This document shows positions 7,622 to 15,800 of a DNA stretch of 19,546 nt, piece after piece. Origin of the DNA: Lachnoclostridium sp. UBA7097 (GTDB lineage: Bacteria > Bacillota > Clostridia > Lachnospirales > Lachnospiraceae); assembly GCA_002499945.1 (NCBI GenBank), contig DKYP01000013.1, positions 1 to 19,546 on the forward strand, in the 5' to 3' direction. Every line of letters starts with the position of its first letter. The stretch's first letter is position 1. The position numbers and the translations under genes were made by a program. Below the pieces are notes generated by a model. That model saw nothing but the letters and a program-made list of their open reading frames with translations. It was not told the DNA's origin and made no database searches.

Positions 7622-9907
7622 ATGGGTAATATCTCAAAGCAAATTGATGAAATTATTACCAAAAGGAAAGTACGGCTTCAGTATATAGAAAACGCAAGAG
7701 AAAAAGCGGATATAGTTTTGGAGAATATGTACAGGTTCAAAGATTTCCAGGACGAAATAAGAGGTAACATTGATACATTCCAGACGGCTGAAGGCAGCTT
7801 TGATGTTGCTGGTTCTATAGAAAGCATTCCGACAGATGAGTTTTTCAATTTACATAAAGTTTATGTGTCTGAACTTGAACGGATTATAAACCGTTTAAGC
7901 CGTAACAATCTTAATATCAGTTTTATTGGGCGTACAGGACAGGGCAAGAGCCTTGTAATGCAAAATATCAGCGGGCTGGATTCAGCGGTTATACCTTCAT
8001 CTAACAGGGGTGACTGTACAGGGGCGAAGTCTATTATTACTAATTCAGAAAGTGGCCCTGTAAGCGCTAAAATCCATTTTTACGGAAAAGAAGAAATGGT
8101 AGATATTGTAAACCAGTATCTTCTGAAACTTACAGATGGACACCGTTTTATAAAAGATGTATCAGATATACCAGCTATTAAAACGGAAGAAATGAGGGAA
8201 AACCTGTACAAAAACAAGAGTGAAACAGTTAAGGAAGAAGACTGGCTGGACCATCTGTGCAAGTATGTTGAACACTATAATGATTATATTGATGACCTTG
8301 GCAGTGTAAAAGATGTTACAGAAAGGGAAATTGAATATTATATTGCACAGTATTCAAGCCAGAATGCAGAACAAAAATATTATAAATACCTTGGGGTAAA
8401 GCTTGCAGATATTAATACCAATTTCCTTAATGAAGATGCAGGGAATATAGTGCTGGTTGATACGGTTGGCATAGGTGCAACATCACTGGGAATTGAAGAA
8501 GAAATGCTGAAAGCTGTTGAAAATGATAGTGATGCAATTATTTTTATGTTCCGCCCTGACAATAAACGTGGCAGGATTAGTGATAATGAAATTAATATAA
8601 TAAGAAATATCGCAGAAAGGGTTTCCCCGGAATATACAAAAGAAATGCTTTTCTGGGTAATTAACAGGGTAGAAACAGGCGACAGCGGGGACAATGTAAA
8701 CCAGGTAAATGATGTAATCCAGATTATAAAGCAAAGAAATTACCCAATAGCGGATGTACTTAATGTAAACTGTTCTTCAAAAGAAGAAGTGGAAAACAGG
8801 CTTTTAATTCCTGTATTAAAACAGCTTTCTTCAAGAATACAGGACGTTGATAACCTTCTGGTTGACAAGTTAAATGAAACAGGGGAGAAACTGTTCCAGA
8901 TGTATTCACAGATTTGCCAGGCAACTGACCGTGCCTTTGCAAGTTCTGCCAATGAAGATTTAAAGCGTAAGTTTTACCGCAAGATTAACCCTACTATTAA
9001 GAAAGGCTTATTAAATGAACTCAGGAAATTATATCTTGATGATTATAATAACCTCCGGCATATGCCATGTGAAGAACTTATGAGTGCTGCAAGCGGCAAG
9101 TTTAAAAATATTATTAAAGCAGTGCCAACAAAGGAGATGGTTATGGACCTTCTCAGTTATGGTGATGCAAACCAGTTTAATGCTTATGAAGCCTGCACTA
9201 ATATTATGAGAATGCAGATTATTGATGATTTTACAGAATTAAATAATGTATTGTATGACATTGTTGAAAGAATGAAGAAAAAGGTCCTTCATATTTTTAC
9301 AGATGAAGACAAGGGCCGGCTTGGACTGGTATATCCATTGGATTGTTCTTCTGATGAATGGATTGATGGATTTCTTGATTTAGTAGAAGGCGAAAAGAAA
9401 TATCCGTTTTTATCAGATGCACTCAGGAAGTTCCAGTCTTATACAATTAATGTACAGGGATTCCTGATACATGAAATCAGGGAACAGCTTGACCCTATAG
9501 ATATTTCCCTGCCAAGGCCTGATGGCAGTTCAAGTGTCCCCCAGATTTCTGGTTCTATGGCACAGCCGGAACTGGTTGCGGAGGAAATTGTTGAGTGGCT
9601 TAAAACTTATGCAGAAGATGTACATGATAATGTGGAAATTACATTAAAGGATTTGTATAAAACTCCAAACCGTTCAATGTTTGCAGCTATTAAAGATTTG
9701 TATGACCGTATTACTTATACAATGGCGGATAATGAGAGCAAGATTGCTGAAGAATGGAGGTATCTTTACGAAGACTGGATGCATCTGATTTGGAAAGAAG
9801 AATACCAGCAGCAGAGTGCTGTGAAAGTTGTTGCAGAAGAATGGAATGATGTTGTGTCCAAACTTAAGGATATAAATAAACATGAGTATTTTATTATTAA
9901 GAATTGA
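7622..9907 (+). CDS. Dynamin-like large GTPase
   Basis: A 761-residue protein. The start at 7622 is chosen because AAGGAGG ends 10 bases before it; an earlier in-frame ATG (7520) lies inside the structured leader and has no ribosome binding site. An N-terminal helical stretch (about 1-45) precedes the GTPase domain: G1 GRTGQGKS (103-110), candidate G2 Thr133 in RGDCTGAKS, G3 DTVG (280-283), G4-position NRVE (348-351) and a G5-like NCSSK (383-387). The long insert between G2 and G3, the helical C-terminal half and the overall size fit bacterial dynamin-like proteins, which remodel or tether membranes through GTP-driven assembly. No transmembrane helix is visible. It is the first gene of a tight three-gene operon with a second GTPase. 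The superfamily call is good; the exact cellular job is unknown. Confidence 0.8.
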   Translation: MGNISKQIDEIITKRKVRLQYIENAREKADIVLENMYRFKDFQDEIRGNIDTFQTAEGSFDVAGSIESIPTDEFFNLHKVYVSELERIINRLSRNNLNISFIGRTGQGKSLVMQNISGLDSAVIPSSNRGDCTGAKSIITNSESGPVSAKIHFYGKEEMVDIVNQYLLKLTDGHRFIKDVSDIPAIKTEEMRENLYKNKSETVKEEDWLDHLCKYVEHYNDYIDDLGSVKDVTEREIEYYIAQYSSQNAEQKYYKYLGVKLADINTNFLNEDAGNIVLVDTVGIGATSLGIEEEMLKAVENDSDAIIFMFRPDNKRGRISDNEINIIRNIAERVSPEYTKEMLFWVINRVETGDSGDNVNQVNDVIQIIKQRNYPIADVLNVNCSSKEEVENRLLIPVLKQLSSRIQDVDNLLVDKLNETGEKLFQMYSQICQATDRAFASSANEDLKRKFYRKINPTIKKGLLNELRKLYLDDYNNLRHMPCEELMSAASGKFKNIIKAVPTKEMVMDLLSYGDANQFNAYEACTNIMRMQIIDDFTELNNVLYDIVERMKKKVLHIFTDEDKGRLGLVYPLDCSSDEWIDGFLDLVEGEKKYPFLSDALRKFQSYTINVQGFLIHEIREQLDPIDISLPRPDGSSSVPQISGSMAQPELVAEEIVEWLKTYAEDVHDNVEITLKDLYKTPNRSMFAAIKDLYDRITYTMADNESKIAEEWRYLYEDWMHLIWKEEYQQQSAVKVVAEEWNDVVSKLKDINKHEYFIIKN

Positions 9908-9916
9908 GGAACCCAT

Positions 9917-10999
9917 ATGAATATTATAAATGTGATGATGTTTGGCGGCAGAAGATGCGGAAAGACCAGCGTTATTGCTGCAATGAAGGGGTGTTTCCAT
10001 GAGGTATTCGGGGACAACACGGACTTGGATATTAACATTTCTGATATAGCAACAATGGATGTAATTGATGAAAAAAATGCTGAAATCAGCCAGTATTTTA
10101 TTAATAAAACACGTAGTATAGTAATGAACCAGTCTTATTCTGCAACACAAGGCCTTATGGAATACAAACTGGATATCTGTATTAAAGGAAAAGATGGCAG
10201 GACAATTTTAAATCTTTGTGACTTTCCCGGGGAATGGCTGGACCAGAACCACCAGGACGAGCAAAGAACCCTCCGTTCTAAAATTGAACATTGTAATATT
10301 ATAGTGATTGCAATTGACACAGTTTATCTGATGGAGAAAGCTGCAAACCACAATGCCGGCTCTGTCGGGATATACAACGAAAGAAGAAATTACTGTAAGC
10401 ACATTGCCAATATGATTAAGGATTCCTTCCAGGTTGCTGATGGGGAATTTCCCAAGATGATAATGTTTATCCCTCTTAAATGTGAAAAATACTATAACAG
10501 TGGTGAGATGGAACTTGTCAAAGGAAGAATACATACTGCATATAAAGAAATTTTTGACTTTTCAGAGGAAAACAAAGGCAAATATGAAATTATAATTGCC
10601 CCGGTTTTAACACTGGGAAAAAATACAGCAGAATTTTCAAGATTTGAATACGGCGATGACGGGGAAATTATGTTAGATAAAGATTTAATGATTCCGTCAA
10701 TGCCGAAATATATTTTTAAGGATATATCCTGTTCTTACAGCCCTAAATATTGTGAGCAGCCATTGCTCTATATACTTGCCTATATCCTTGATTTAATGCA
10801 GAAAATTAAAAGTAATGAAAGGATAAATGCAGGACTGTTTAAAAAGTTTAAACTACATATACTTGAAACATATTATAACCTTGCATCTGCCCAGGACTTC
10901 CTGGAACATAAGAAAATTATTACAGGGCAGCTTAAGATGGACAATGATGGATATGAGATTATTTCTGACCCGCTTCAGCTAAAGGAGATGGCAGTATGA
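9917..10999 (+). CDS. P-loop GTPase of the TRAFAC class, YcjX / double-GTPase-like
   Basis: A 360-residue soluble protein. Walker A is FGGRRCGKTSV (9-19). The G3/Walker B segment is LNLCDFPGEWL (98-108), and its PGEWL resembles the DYPGEWL I recall from YcjX (DUF463) proteins. After a strand, NIIVIAIDT (127-135), the position expected for the base-recognition motif reads PLKCEKY (186-192) instead of NKxD. The C-terminal part (about 260-345) is mostly helical. It follows the dynamin-like gene by 9 bases, with GAGGAA at 9905-9910 as ribosome binding site, and overlaps the next gene by four bases, so it surely shares the transcript. From memory, related GTPases occur in GTPase-centred bacterial conflict systems. 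Pairing with a dynamin-like protein suggests a regulatory or assembly partner, which is inference. Confidence 0.7.
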   Translation: MNIINVMMFGGRRCGKTSVIAAMKGCFHEVFGDNTDLDINISDIATMDVIDEKNAEISQYFINKTRSIVMNQSYSATQGLMEYKLDICIKGKDGRTILNLCDFPGEWLDQNHQDEQRTLRSKIEHCNIIVIAIDTVYLMEKAANHNAGSVGIYNERRNYCKHIANMIKDSFQVADGEFPKMIMFIPLKCEKYYNSGEMELVKGRIHTAYKEIFDFSEENKGKYEIIIAPVLTLGKNTAEFSRFEYGDDGEIMLDKDLMIPSMPKYIFKDISCSYSPKYCEQPLLYILAYILDLMQKIKSNERINAGLFKKFKLHILETYYNLASAQDFLEHKKIITGQLKMDNDGYEIISDPLQLKEMAV

Positions 11000-11742
11000 T
11001 AACTGTACATGTTTTTTGTTCATATAAATTATCTTCATCAGGATTCCAGTACGGGACTTTCGTATATAATCCTGATGAAAATGGAGAACGTTATTATCTG
11101 TCAGACAAGTATAAGATTCCATTTATATCTACATCATTTAATTATGACCTTGTAAGGCGTGTATGTGGGAGGCTGCCAGCGCATATAATAAATAACCAGC
11201 ACTATATTTTTCTTTTTAAAAAAATATCTTATTTCTATGGTGACGGGCATGAGGAAACAGGAAAAGATGTTACCATGAGCATGGCATTTGAATTTGATAA
11301 TTTTTCTGAATTTTCTGTTTTTATATCTGAATTTTTAAGGGAGGAAGAACAGAATCTGGAAAAGCTGTCCAAAGAACTTGCAGACTGTATTATACCAGAT
11401 TTTTCTGTTGGGAAATATAAACTTTGCATACATAAAAAACATTTTAACATATGGATGCAAAATAAATTAAAGGGAATAAGGGCCGAGAAAAATTCCAGTT
11501 TCAAAAATGAAATCAAAATTACTGTTATTTCCAGCCAGTCAGATTATTGTAATGAACTTATTAGTTATTACCATTTCCATGAGTACAAGGAAGGTGAAAA
11601 AACATATGGGCTTAAGAGAAAAAGCGGAACAGCAGATTATTACTATCCTAAAAGAAAAGACAAGCCAGGAAATTTAAATTCTGCCAGGATTTTCCGTATA
11701 CTGGATAAATTTTTACATAATGGGCAAGATGGCAGCAAATAG
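10996..11742 (+). CDS. Unrecognised protein, third member of the GTPase operon
   Basis: A 248-residue protein not recognised as any known family. Its ATG overlaps the upstream stop (ATGA, 10996-10999), and AAGGAGA at 10981-10987 serves as ribosome binding site, so translation is probably coupled. The N-terminal half looks alpha/beta, with strands such as ITVHVFCSY and HYIFLFKKISYFYGDG, then a helical acidic segment (about 104-130) and a basic, Tyr-rich C-terminus including DYYYPKRKDKPG (214-225). No signal peptide or membrane helix is visible. Its place behind two GTPases suggests a GTPase-associated partner comparable in position to the GAP1-type proteins described in GTPase conflict systems. 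I cannot see sequence evidence for that homology. It ends 13 bases before the convergent regulator gene. Confidence 0.6.
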   Translation: MITVHVFCSYKLSSSGFQYGTFVYNPDENGERYYLSDKYKIPFISTSFNYDLVRRVCGRLPAHIINNQHYIFLFKKISYFYGDGHEETGKDVTMSMAFEFDNFSEFSVFISEFLREEEQNLEKLSKELADCIIPDFSVGKYKLCIHKKHFNIWMQNKLKGIRAEKNSSFKNEIKITVISSQSDYCNELISYYHFHEYKEGEKTYGLKRKSGTADYYYPKRKDKPGNLNSARIFRILDKFLHNGQDGSK

Positions 11743-11755
11743 CAAAGTAAAGGGA

Positions 11756-12610
11756 TTATTTTACAGGCATTGTATTTTCATAACGCCACTGCCTTGGAGA
11801 AATTCCATATACATTTTTAAATGCACGTGAAAAGTGCAGCTGGTTTGGATAACCAACTGCATTTCCTATATCTGCAATTGGCAGCTGTGTCAGTTTTAAC
11901 AATTCTGCTGCTTTTGTCATACGGTATGAAATTAAAAATTCCTGTGGTGTCTTCCCAATATTTTCATGGAATATCTTTCCAAAGTAACTTCTGTTAAGCC
12001 CGCAGAACCCGGCAATGTCTTCTATTGTAATTTCATTCTGGAAGTTCTGTTCTATAAATGAAATTGCTTCTTTAATATAAAAATCCCGTAAATTATTACC
12101 TTTTATTATCTGCGTAGAATTAGAAGAACGTACTAATGCGTCAATAAAAAGATAGAGATGTCCTATTAAATGGAATGGTGAGGCATCTTTGTGGTTTATA
12201 ATATACAAGATTTCATCTTTCATGGTCTGTGCAATATCTTTAAATCTTGCCTTGTATACTGGATGGTTTATATTAAGCCCGGCCACTTCAATGGTCTGTT
12301 TTACACGCAGGCCGTCAAATTCAATCCAGGCATATTCCCATGGAATTTTATTGTCAGCAATATATGTACAAATTTGCTGTGGGAACATCATAAATCCCTG
12401 GCCGCTTTTTATGGAATAAGAAATTGTTTCGCCACTGGAATTCATTGCCATTAATATACCTGTACCAGATATGACATAATGAAATAAGAAATGGTTTCTT
12501 GCAGCGGGGCCAAAAGAGTGTGACGGGTCGCATTGTTCCCAGCCAAACTGGTATAATCCCATATCAATAAAATTTTCGCTTGGAAAAACTGAAAAAATGA
12601 CTTCACTCAT
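11756..12610 (-). CDS. msmR: AraC-family transcriptional regulator (MsmR/RafR-like) of the alpha-galactoside operon
   Basis: A 284-residue regulator. Residues 15-160 form the cupin-type sugar-sensing domain; QGFMMFPQQICTYIAD (71-86) and PWEYAWIEFDGL (90-101) are typical of MsmR/RafR relatives. The C-terminal 100 residues hold two helix-turn-helix units: IEDIAGFCGLNRSYFGKIF (196-214), and IADIGNAVGYPNQLHFSRAF (245-264) running into KNVYGISPRQWR. It is divergent from the sugar-importer/alpha-galactosidase operon, so it probably activates that operon when a galactoside such as raffinose or melibiose is bound. Its own promoter overlaps one copy of the 14-base element repeated in the shared control region, suggesting autoregulation. 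AAGGGGAA precedes the ATG. The symbol is assigned by homology and context, not by proven function. Confidence 0.85.
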   Translation of the reverse strand: MSEVIFSVFPSENFIDMGLYQFGWEQCDPSHSFGPAARNHFLFHYVISGTGILMAMNSSGETISYSIKSGQGFMMFPQQICTYIADNKIPWEYAWIEFDGLRVKQTIEVAGLNINHPVYKARFKDIAQTMKDEILYIINHKDASPFHLIGHLYLFIDALVRSSNSTQIIKGNNLRDFYIKEAISFIEQNFQNEITIEDIAGFCGLNRSYFGKIFHENIGKTPQEFLISYRMTKAAELLKLTQLPIADIGNAVGYPNQLHFSRAFKNVYGISPRQWRYENTMPVK

Positions 12611-12646
12611 AATAATTCCCCTTTTGCATTTTTAATTATTATTACT

Positions 12647-12675
12647 AATATACCAAAATGCTATATGTTTTTCAA
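12647..12675 (-). promoter_or_regulatory. Promoter of the AraC/MsmR-like regulator
   Basis: On the minus strand, TTGAAA (12675-12670) and TATATT (12652-12647) are 17 bases apart. The leftmost 14-base operator copy (12649-12662) covers most of the -10 box and part of the spacer, so bound regulator would be expected to repress its own gene. Confidence 0.7.
12649..12662 (-). promoter_or_regulatory. Operator copy 1 for the MsmR-like regulator
   Basis: On the plus strand this reads TATACCAAAATGCT, the exact reverse complement of copy 2 at 12692-12705. It overlaps the -10 region of the regulator's promoter. Copies 1 and 2 form a perfect inverted repeat separated by 29 bases, a layout that would allow looping or dimer binding. 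Confidence 0.65.
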
Positions 12676-12691
12676 TATTTATTTATAAAAC

Positions 12692-12705
12692 AGCATTTTG
12701 GTATA
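12692..12705 (+). promoter_or_regulatory. Operator copy 2 for the MsmR-like regulator
   Basis: AGCATTTTGGTATA, a perfect match (inverted) to copy 1. It has the same orientation as copy 3, whose start lies exactly 42 bases downstream, close to four helical turns. This would place two monomers on the same DNA face upstream of the transporter promoter. Confidence 0.65.
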
Positions 12706-12733
12706 AAATTGCAATAAATGCGCTATTTTAGAT

Positions 12734-12747
12734 AGCATAATGGTATG
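12734..12747 (+). promoter_or_regulatory. Operator copy 3, next to the transporter-operon promoter
   Basis: AGCATAATGGTATG matches copy 2 at 11 of 14 positions. It lies where an AraC-type activator would touch the -35 region of a promoter using TATTAT (12754-12759) as -10. No good -35 hexamer exists there, as is common for activator-dependent promoters. TACAAT (12749-12754) is an alternative -10. Confidence 0.55.
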
Positions 12748-12785
12748 ATACAATATTATTATCAAAAACGGAAGGAGAAATTACT

Positions 12786-14066
12786 ATGAAAGGAAAAAGA
12801 CTTGCAAGGTTACTGTTTACAGGCTGTATGCTGGTGTTTGCTATTTCTTTACAGGGGTGTGGTTCTAAAAAGGACAATTCTGTAACTGAAATTGAAATTG
12901 TGCAATACAAGCGGGAAGCTTCTAACTATTTTAAAATGGTTGAAAAGGCATTTAATGATACACATGATGACATACATCTGGTTATTAATTCACCAAATGA
13001 TGCCTCCGCCATTTTAAGAACGAGGTTTATACGTGAGGATTATCCTGACATTGTTGGTATTGGTGGGGATATTGAATATTCTTATTATGTGGATGCACAG
13101 ATACTTGCGGATATTTCTGGTTATAAGGGCCTGCAGGATATTAAACAGTCATACAGGGATATTGATGAATCACTGGAACTTGTCCCGGTAGAAGGCACTT
13201 TTGCTATACCATATATGGCAAATGCAGCGGGTATCCTTTATAATAAGGATTTATTTGAACAGAATGGCTGGAAAATCCCAAATAACTGGAATGAACTTTT
13301 AACTCTTTGTAAACAGATTAAGGACAAAGGAATACTGCCATTTTATTTCGGGTTTAAGGATACCTGGACTTGTCTTGCACCATGGAATGCAATAGCAGTA
13401 GGTTTAACAGAGCCTGATACTGTTAAAAAAGTAAACAGGGGCGAAACCACTTTTACAAAAGAATATGCAGAGGTTTCAAAGAAGTACCTAAGCTTACTTG
13501 AGTATGGGCCTGGTTCACCGTTTGCATATGGTTACAATGATGCATGTACAGCATTTGCAAGAGGGGAGGCAGCAATGTACCCTATTGGCAGTTATGCAGT
13601 GCCACAGATACTTTCTGTAAACCCGGATTTAAATATTGATTCTTTTGTAATGCCAGCAAGTGATAATTCTGACGGCAATACACTTAATTCAGGAATTGAC
13701 CTGCAGTTCTGTGTAACAGAAGCTTGTGAGAATAAAGAAGCAGCTTATGAAGTCCTGGATTTCCTGTTTGAAGATGAAAATATACAGGCATATGCTGATG
13801 CACAGAATGCAATTCCATGCAAAGAAGGAAATTTTAAACTTGCATCAATGTTAGATGGAATGAAAGAATATATTGATGCAGGCAGGATGGCAGACTTCCA
13901 GGACCATTATTATCCATCTGAAATGTCTGTAGATGCACTTTTGCAGACATTCCTTATTGAAAAAGATGTAGATAATTTTCTGGAAACATTTGATAATAAC
14001 TGGCAGCGTTATAACCGTGATATTATACGCATGGTTAAAGAATATGAACAAAATAATAAAGAATAG
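12786..14066 (+). CDS. msmE: Sugar ABC transporter substrate-binding lipoprotein (MsmE/RafE-like)
   Basis: A 426-residue lipoprotein. A lysine/arginine-rich start and hydrophobic core lead to the lipobox LQGC (22-25), so Cys25 would be lipidated and the protein anchored outside the membrane. The mature part is a family 1 solute-binding protein: IPYMANAAGILYNKDLFEQN (138-157), then a segment resembling GWKIPNNWNELLTLCKQIKD, and FARGEAAMYPIGSYAVPQI. It should capture alpha-galactosides such as raffinose, stachyose or melibiose for the two permeases encoded next; this substrate is inferred from the GH36 gene in the operon. AAGGAG at 12772-12777 is the ribosome binding site. It is the first gene of the operon and is probably activated by the divergent AraC-type regulator. 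Confidence 0.88.
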   Translation: MKGKRLARLLFTGCMLVFAISLQGCGSKKDNSVTEIEIVQYKREASNYFKMVEKAFNDTHDDIHLVINSPNDASAILRTRFIREDYPDIVGIGGDIEYSYYVDAQILADISGYKGLQDIKQSYRDIDESLELVPVEGTFAIPYMANAAGILYNKDLFEQNGWKIPNNWNELLTLCKQIKDKGILPFYFGFKDTWTCLAPWNAIAVGLTEPDTVKKVNRGETTFTKEYAEVSKKYLSLLEYGPGSPFAYGYNDACTAFARGEAAMYPIGSYAVPQILSVNPDLNIDSFVMPASDNSDGNTLNSGIDLQFCVTEACENKEAAYEVLDFLFEDENIQAYADAQNAIPCKEGNFKLASMLDGMKEYIDAGRMADFQDHYYPSEMSVDALLQTFLIEKDVDNFLETFDNNWQRYNRDIIRMVKEYEQNNKE

Positions 14067-14078
14067 GGGGAATTATAA

Positions 14079-14945
14079 ATGAAAAATGATAGAAAACGTA
14101 CCTGCTTGCTGATTACTATTCCTATACTGCTGCTTTTTATTACATTTAATACAATCCCGTTGCTCCGGGGCGTGGTTTACAGCTTTACAAACTTTAGGGG
14201 ATTTGGTAATTATGAATGGGTTGGGTTTAGGAATTATATTGATTTATTTTCTGATGCAAGGGTAGGAAGTTCATATATATTTACCATTAAACTTGCAATT
14301 GTTACAACAATAGTTGTTAATGTAATTAGTATTCTTCTGGCACTGGCATTAAACAGCAAAATACGTGCAAAAGGATTTTTCCGTGGGGCATATTTCCTTC
14401 CTAATGTACTTGGGGCACTGGTTGTTGGTTATATTTTTAACTACTTTTTTACATACCTGGTTCCAGCATTAGCTGATATGGCAGGTACCGGGGCATTAAA
14501 ATCAAGTATACTGGCAGAAAAAAATACAGCATGGATTGGCATTGTAGTTGTATGTGCCTGGCAGGCAGTAGCAATGAATACTATTATTTATATATCAGGG
14601 CTGCAGACTGTGCCTGAAGATGTATATGAAGCTGGTTCACTTGACGGTGCAACTGGCTGGAAAAAATTCTGGAAACTTACATTTCCATTAATTATACCAT
14701 TTTTCAGTATTAATATGGTACTTTGTGTTAAAAACTTCTTAATGGTATTTGACCAGATTATGGCACTTACAAAAGGCGGGCCTGCACAAAGTACAGAATC
14801 AATTTCATACCTTATTTATAATAACGGCATGAAGGGCGGGCAGTTTGGTTTCCAGAGTGCCAATGCAGTAGTATTCTTTATAGTAATTGTAATTATTTCT
14901 GTTGCACAGATGAAATTTTCTGGTAAAAAGGAGGAGCAGTTATGA
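14079..14945 (+). CDS. msmF: Sugar ABC transporter permease (MsmF/RafF-like)
   Basis: A 288-residue inner-membrane permease of the carbohydrate CUT1 type, with about six membrane helices starting near residue 9. The cytoplasmic EAA loop is YEAGSLDGATGWKKFWKLTF (183-202). A second family signature, LTKGGPAQSTESISYLIY, lies near the C-terminus. It forms the translocation channel with the product of the next gene, whose ATG overlaps this stop by four bases (14942-14945), giving coupled translation. It follows the binding-protein gene by 12 bases. MsmF/RafF identity rests on order and context; the sugar is not determined by the permease sequence. Confidence 0.9.
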   Translation: MKNDRKRTCLLITIPILLLFITFNTIPLLRGVVYSFTNFRGFGNYEWVGFRNYIDLFSDARVGSSYIFTIKLAIVTTIVVNVISILLALALNSKIRAKGFFRGAYFLPNVLGALVVGYIFNYFFTYLVPALADMAGTGALKSSILAEKNTAWIGIVVVCAWQAVAMNTIIYISGLQTVPEDVYEAGSLDGATGWKKFWKLTFPLIIPFFSINMVLCVKNFLMVFDQIMALTKGGPAQSTESISYLIYNNGMKGGQFGFQSANAVVFFIVIVIISVAQMKFSGKKEEQL

Positions 14946-15781
14946 TAAAACAAAAAATAAATTCCACATGGCTTCCTACAATACTTCTAATTCTTGGGTT
15001 GTCAACTATCGCTTTTCCTTTGTATATGACTATTGTAATTGCTTTTAAACAGCCTTCAGAAATGTCAAATACAATAAGTGGCATATTGTCACTGCCTAAA
15101 CACTGGAGTTTTGATAATTTCAGGGAAGCTATGGAAGTTACTGATTTCTGGCGTTCACTTGGCTACAGCCTTTTAATTACACTTGTTACAGTTGTATTGT
15201 CAATACTTGTACATTCCATGATTGGTTATGTACTTGGAAGGAATAAAAACCACAATAAATTTTATGGTTTTGTTTACCTGTTTATTGTCAGCGGCATGTT
15301 TGTACCATTTGCAATACTTATGATGCCGCTTGCCAAAGAAACAGCAGAACTTGGGCTTGCAAACTGGTTTGGTGTAATACTTCTTTATGTAGTATTTTAT
15401 ATGCCAATGAATATTATGCTGTATTCCGGCTATCTTGTAAATATCCCGCTTGCACTTGAGGAAGCAGCAAAAGTAGATGGTGCATCTACATGGAGGACAT
15501 ACTGGCAGGTTATATTCCCGCTTATGAAGCCAATGCATGCAACGGTTGCTGTTATAACAGCACTGGCTGTCTGGAATGATGTAATGACACCGCTTGTTAT
15601 TATGGCAGGTTCTGGTGTAAACACACTGCCACTTGCGCAGATGAATTTCCAGTCACAGTTTGGTACTAATTATAACCTTGCATTTGCATCATACTTATTA
15701 TCATTAATACCAATATTAGTTTTCTATGTAATTTGCCAGAAACAGATTATAAATGGTGTTGTTAATGGCGCAGTAAAATAA
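14942..15781 (+). CDS. msmG: Sugar ABC transporter permease (MsmG/RafG-like)
   Basis: A 279-residue second permease of the CUT1 importer, MalG-like, with six membrane helices (about 11-34, 73-98, 108-129, 141-163, 198-216, 250-268). The EAA loop is LEEAAKVDGASTWRTYWQVI (172-191) followed by FPLMKP. AAGGAGGAG lies just upstream inside the preceding gene. No ATPase gene belongs to this operon. In Gram-positive bacteria such importers commonly share one MsmK/UgpC-type ATPase encoded elsewhere, which is the likely arrangement here. The alpha-galactosidase gene starts 19 bases after the stop. Confidence 0.9.
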   Translation: MIKQKINSTWLPTILLILGLSTIAFPLYMTIVIAFKQPSEMSNTISGILSLPKHWSFDNFREAMEVTDFWRSLGYSLLITLVTVVLSILVHSMIGYVLGRNKNHNKFYGFVYLFIVSGMFVPFAILMMPLAKETAELGLANWFGVILLYVVFYMPMNIMLYSGYLVNIPLALEEAAKVDGASTWRTYWQVIFPLMKPMHATVAVITALAVWNDVMTPLVIMAGSGVNTLPLAQMNFQSQFGTNYNLAFASYLLSLIPILVFYVICQKQIINGVVNGAVK

Positions 15782-15800
15782 ATTAAGGCAGAGGTGTATT

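Noticed and set aside
7399..7629. 76-codon frame reading through the GTPase leader
   Set aside because: It begins at the promoter's -35 box, upstream of the predicted transcript start. The leader is better explained as structured RNA.
9674..10150. 158-codon frame on the minus strand
   Set aside because: It spans the junction of the two GTPase genes on the wrong strand and has no ribosome binding site.
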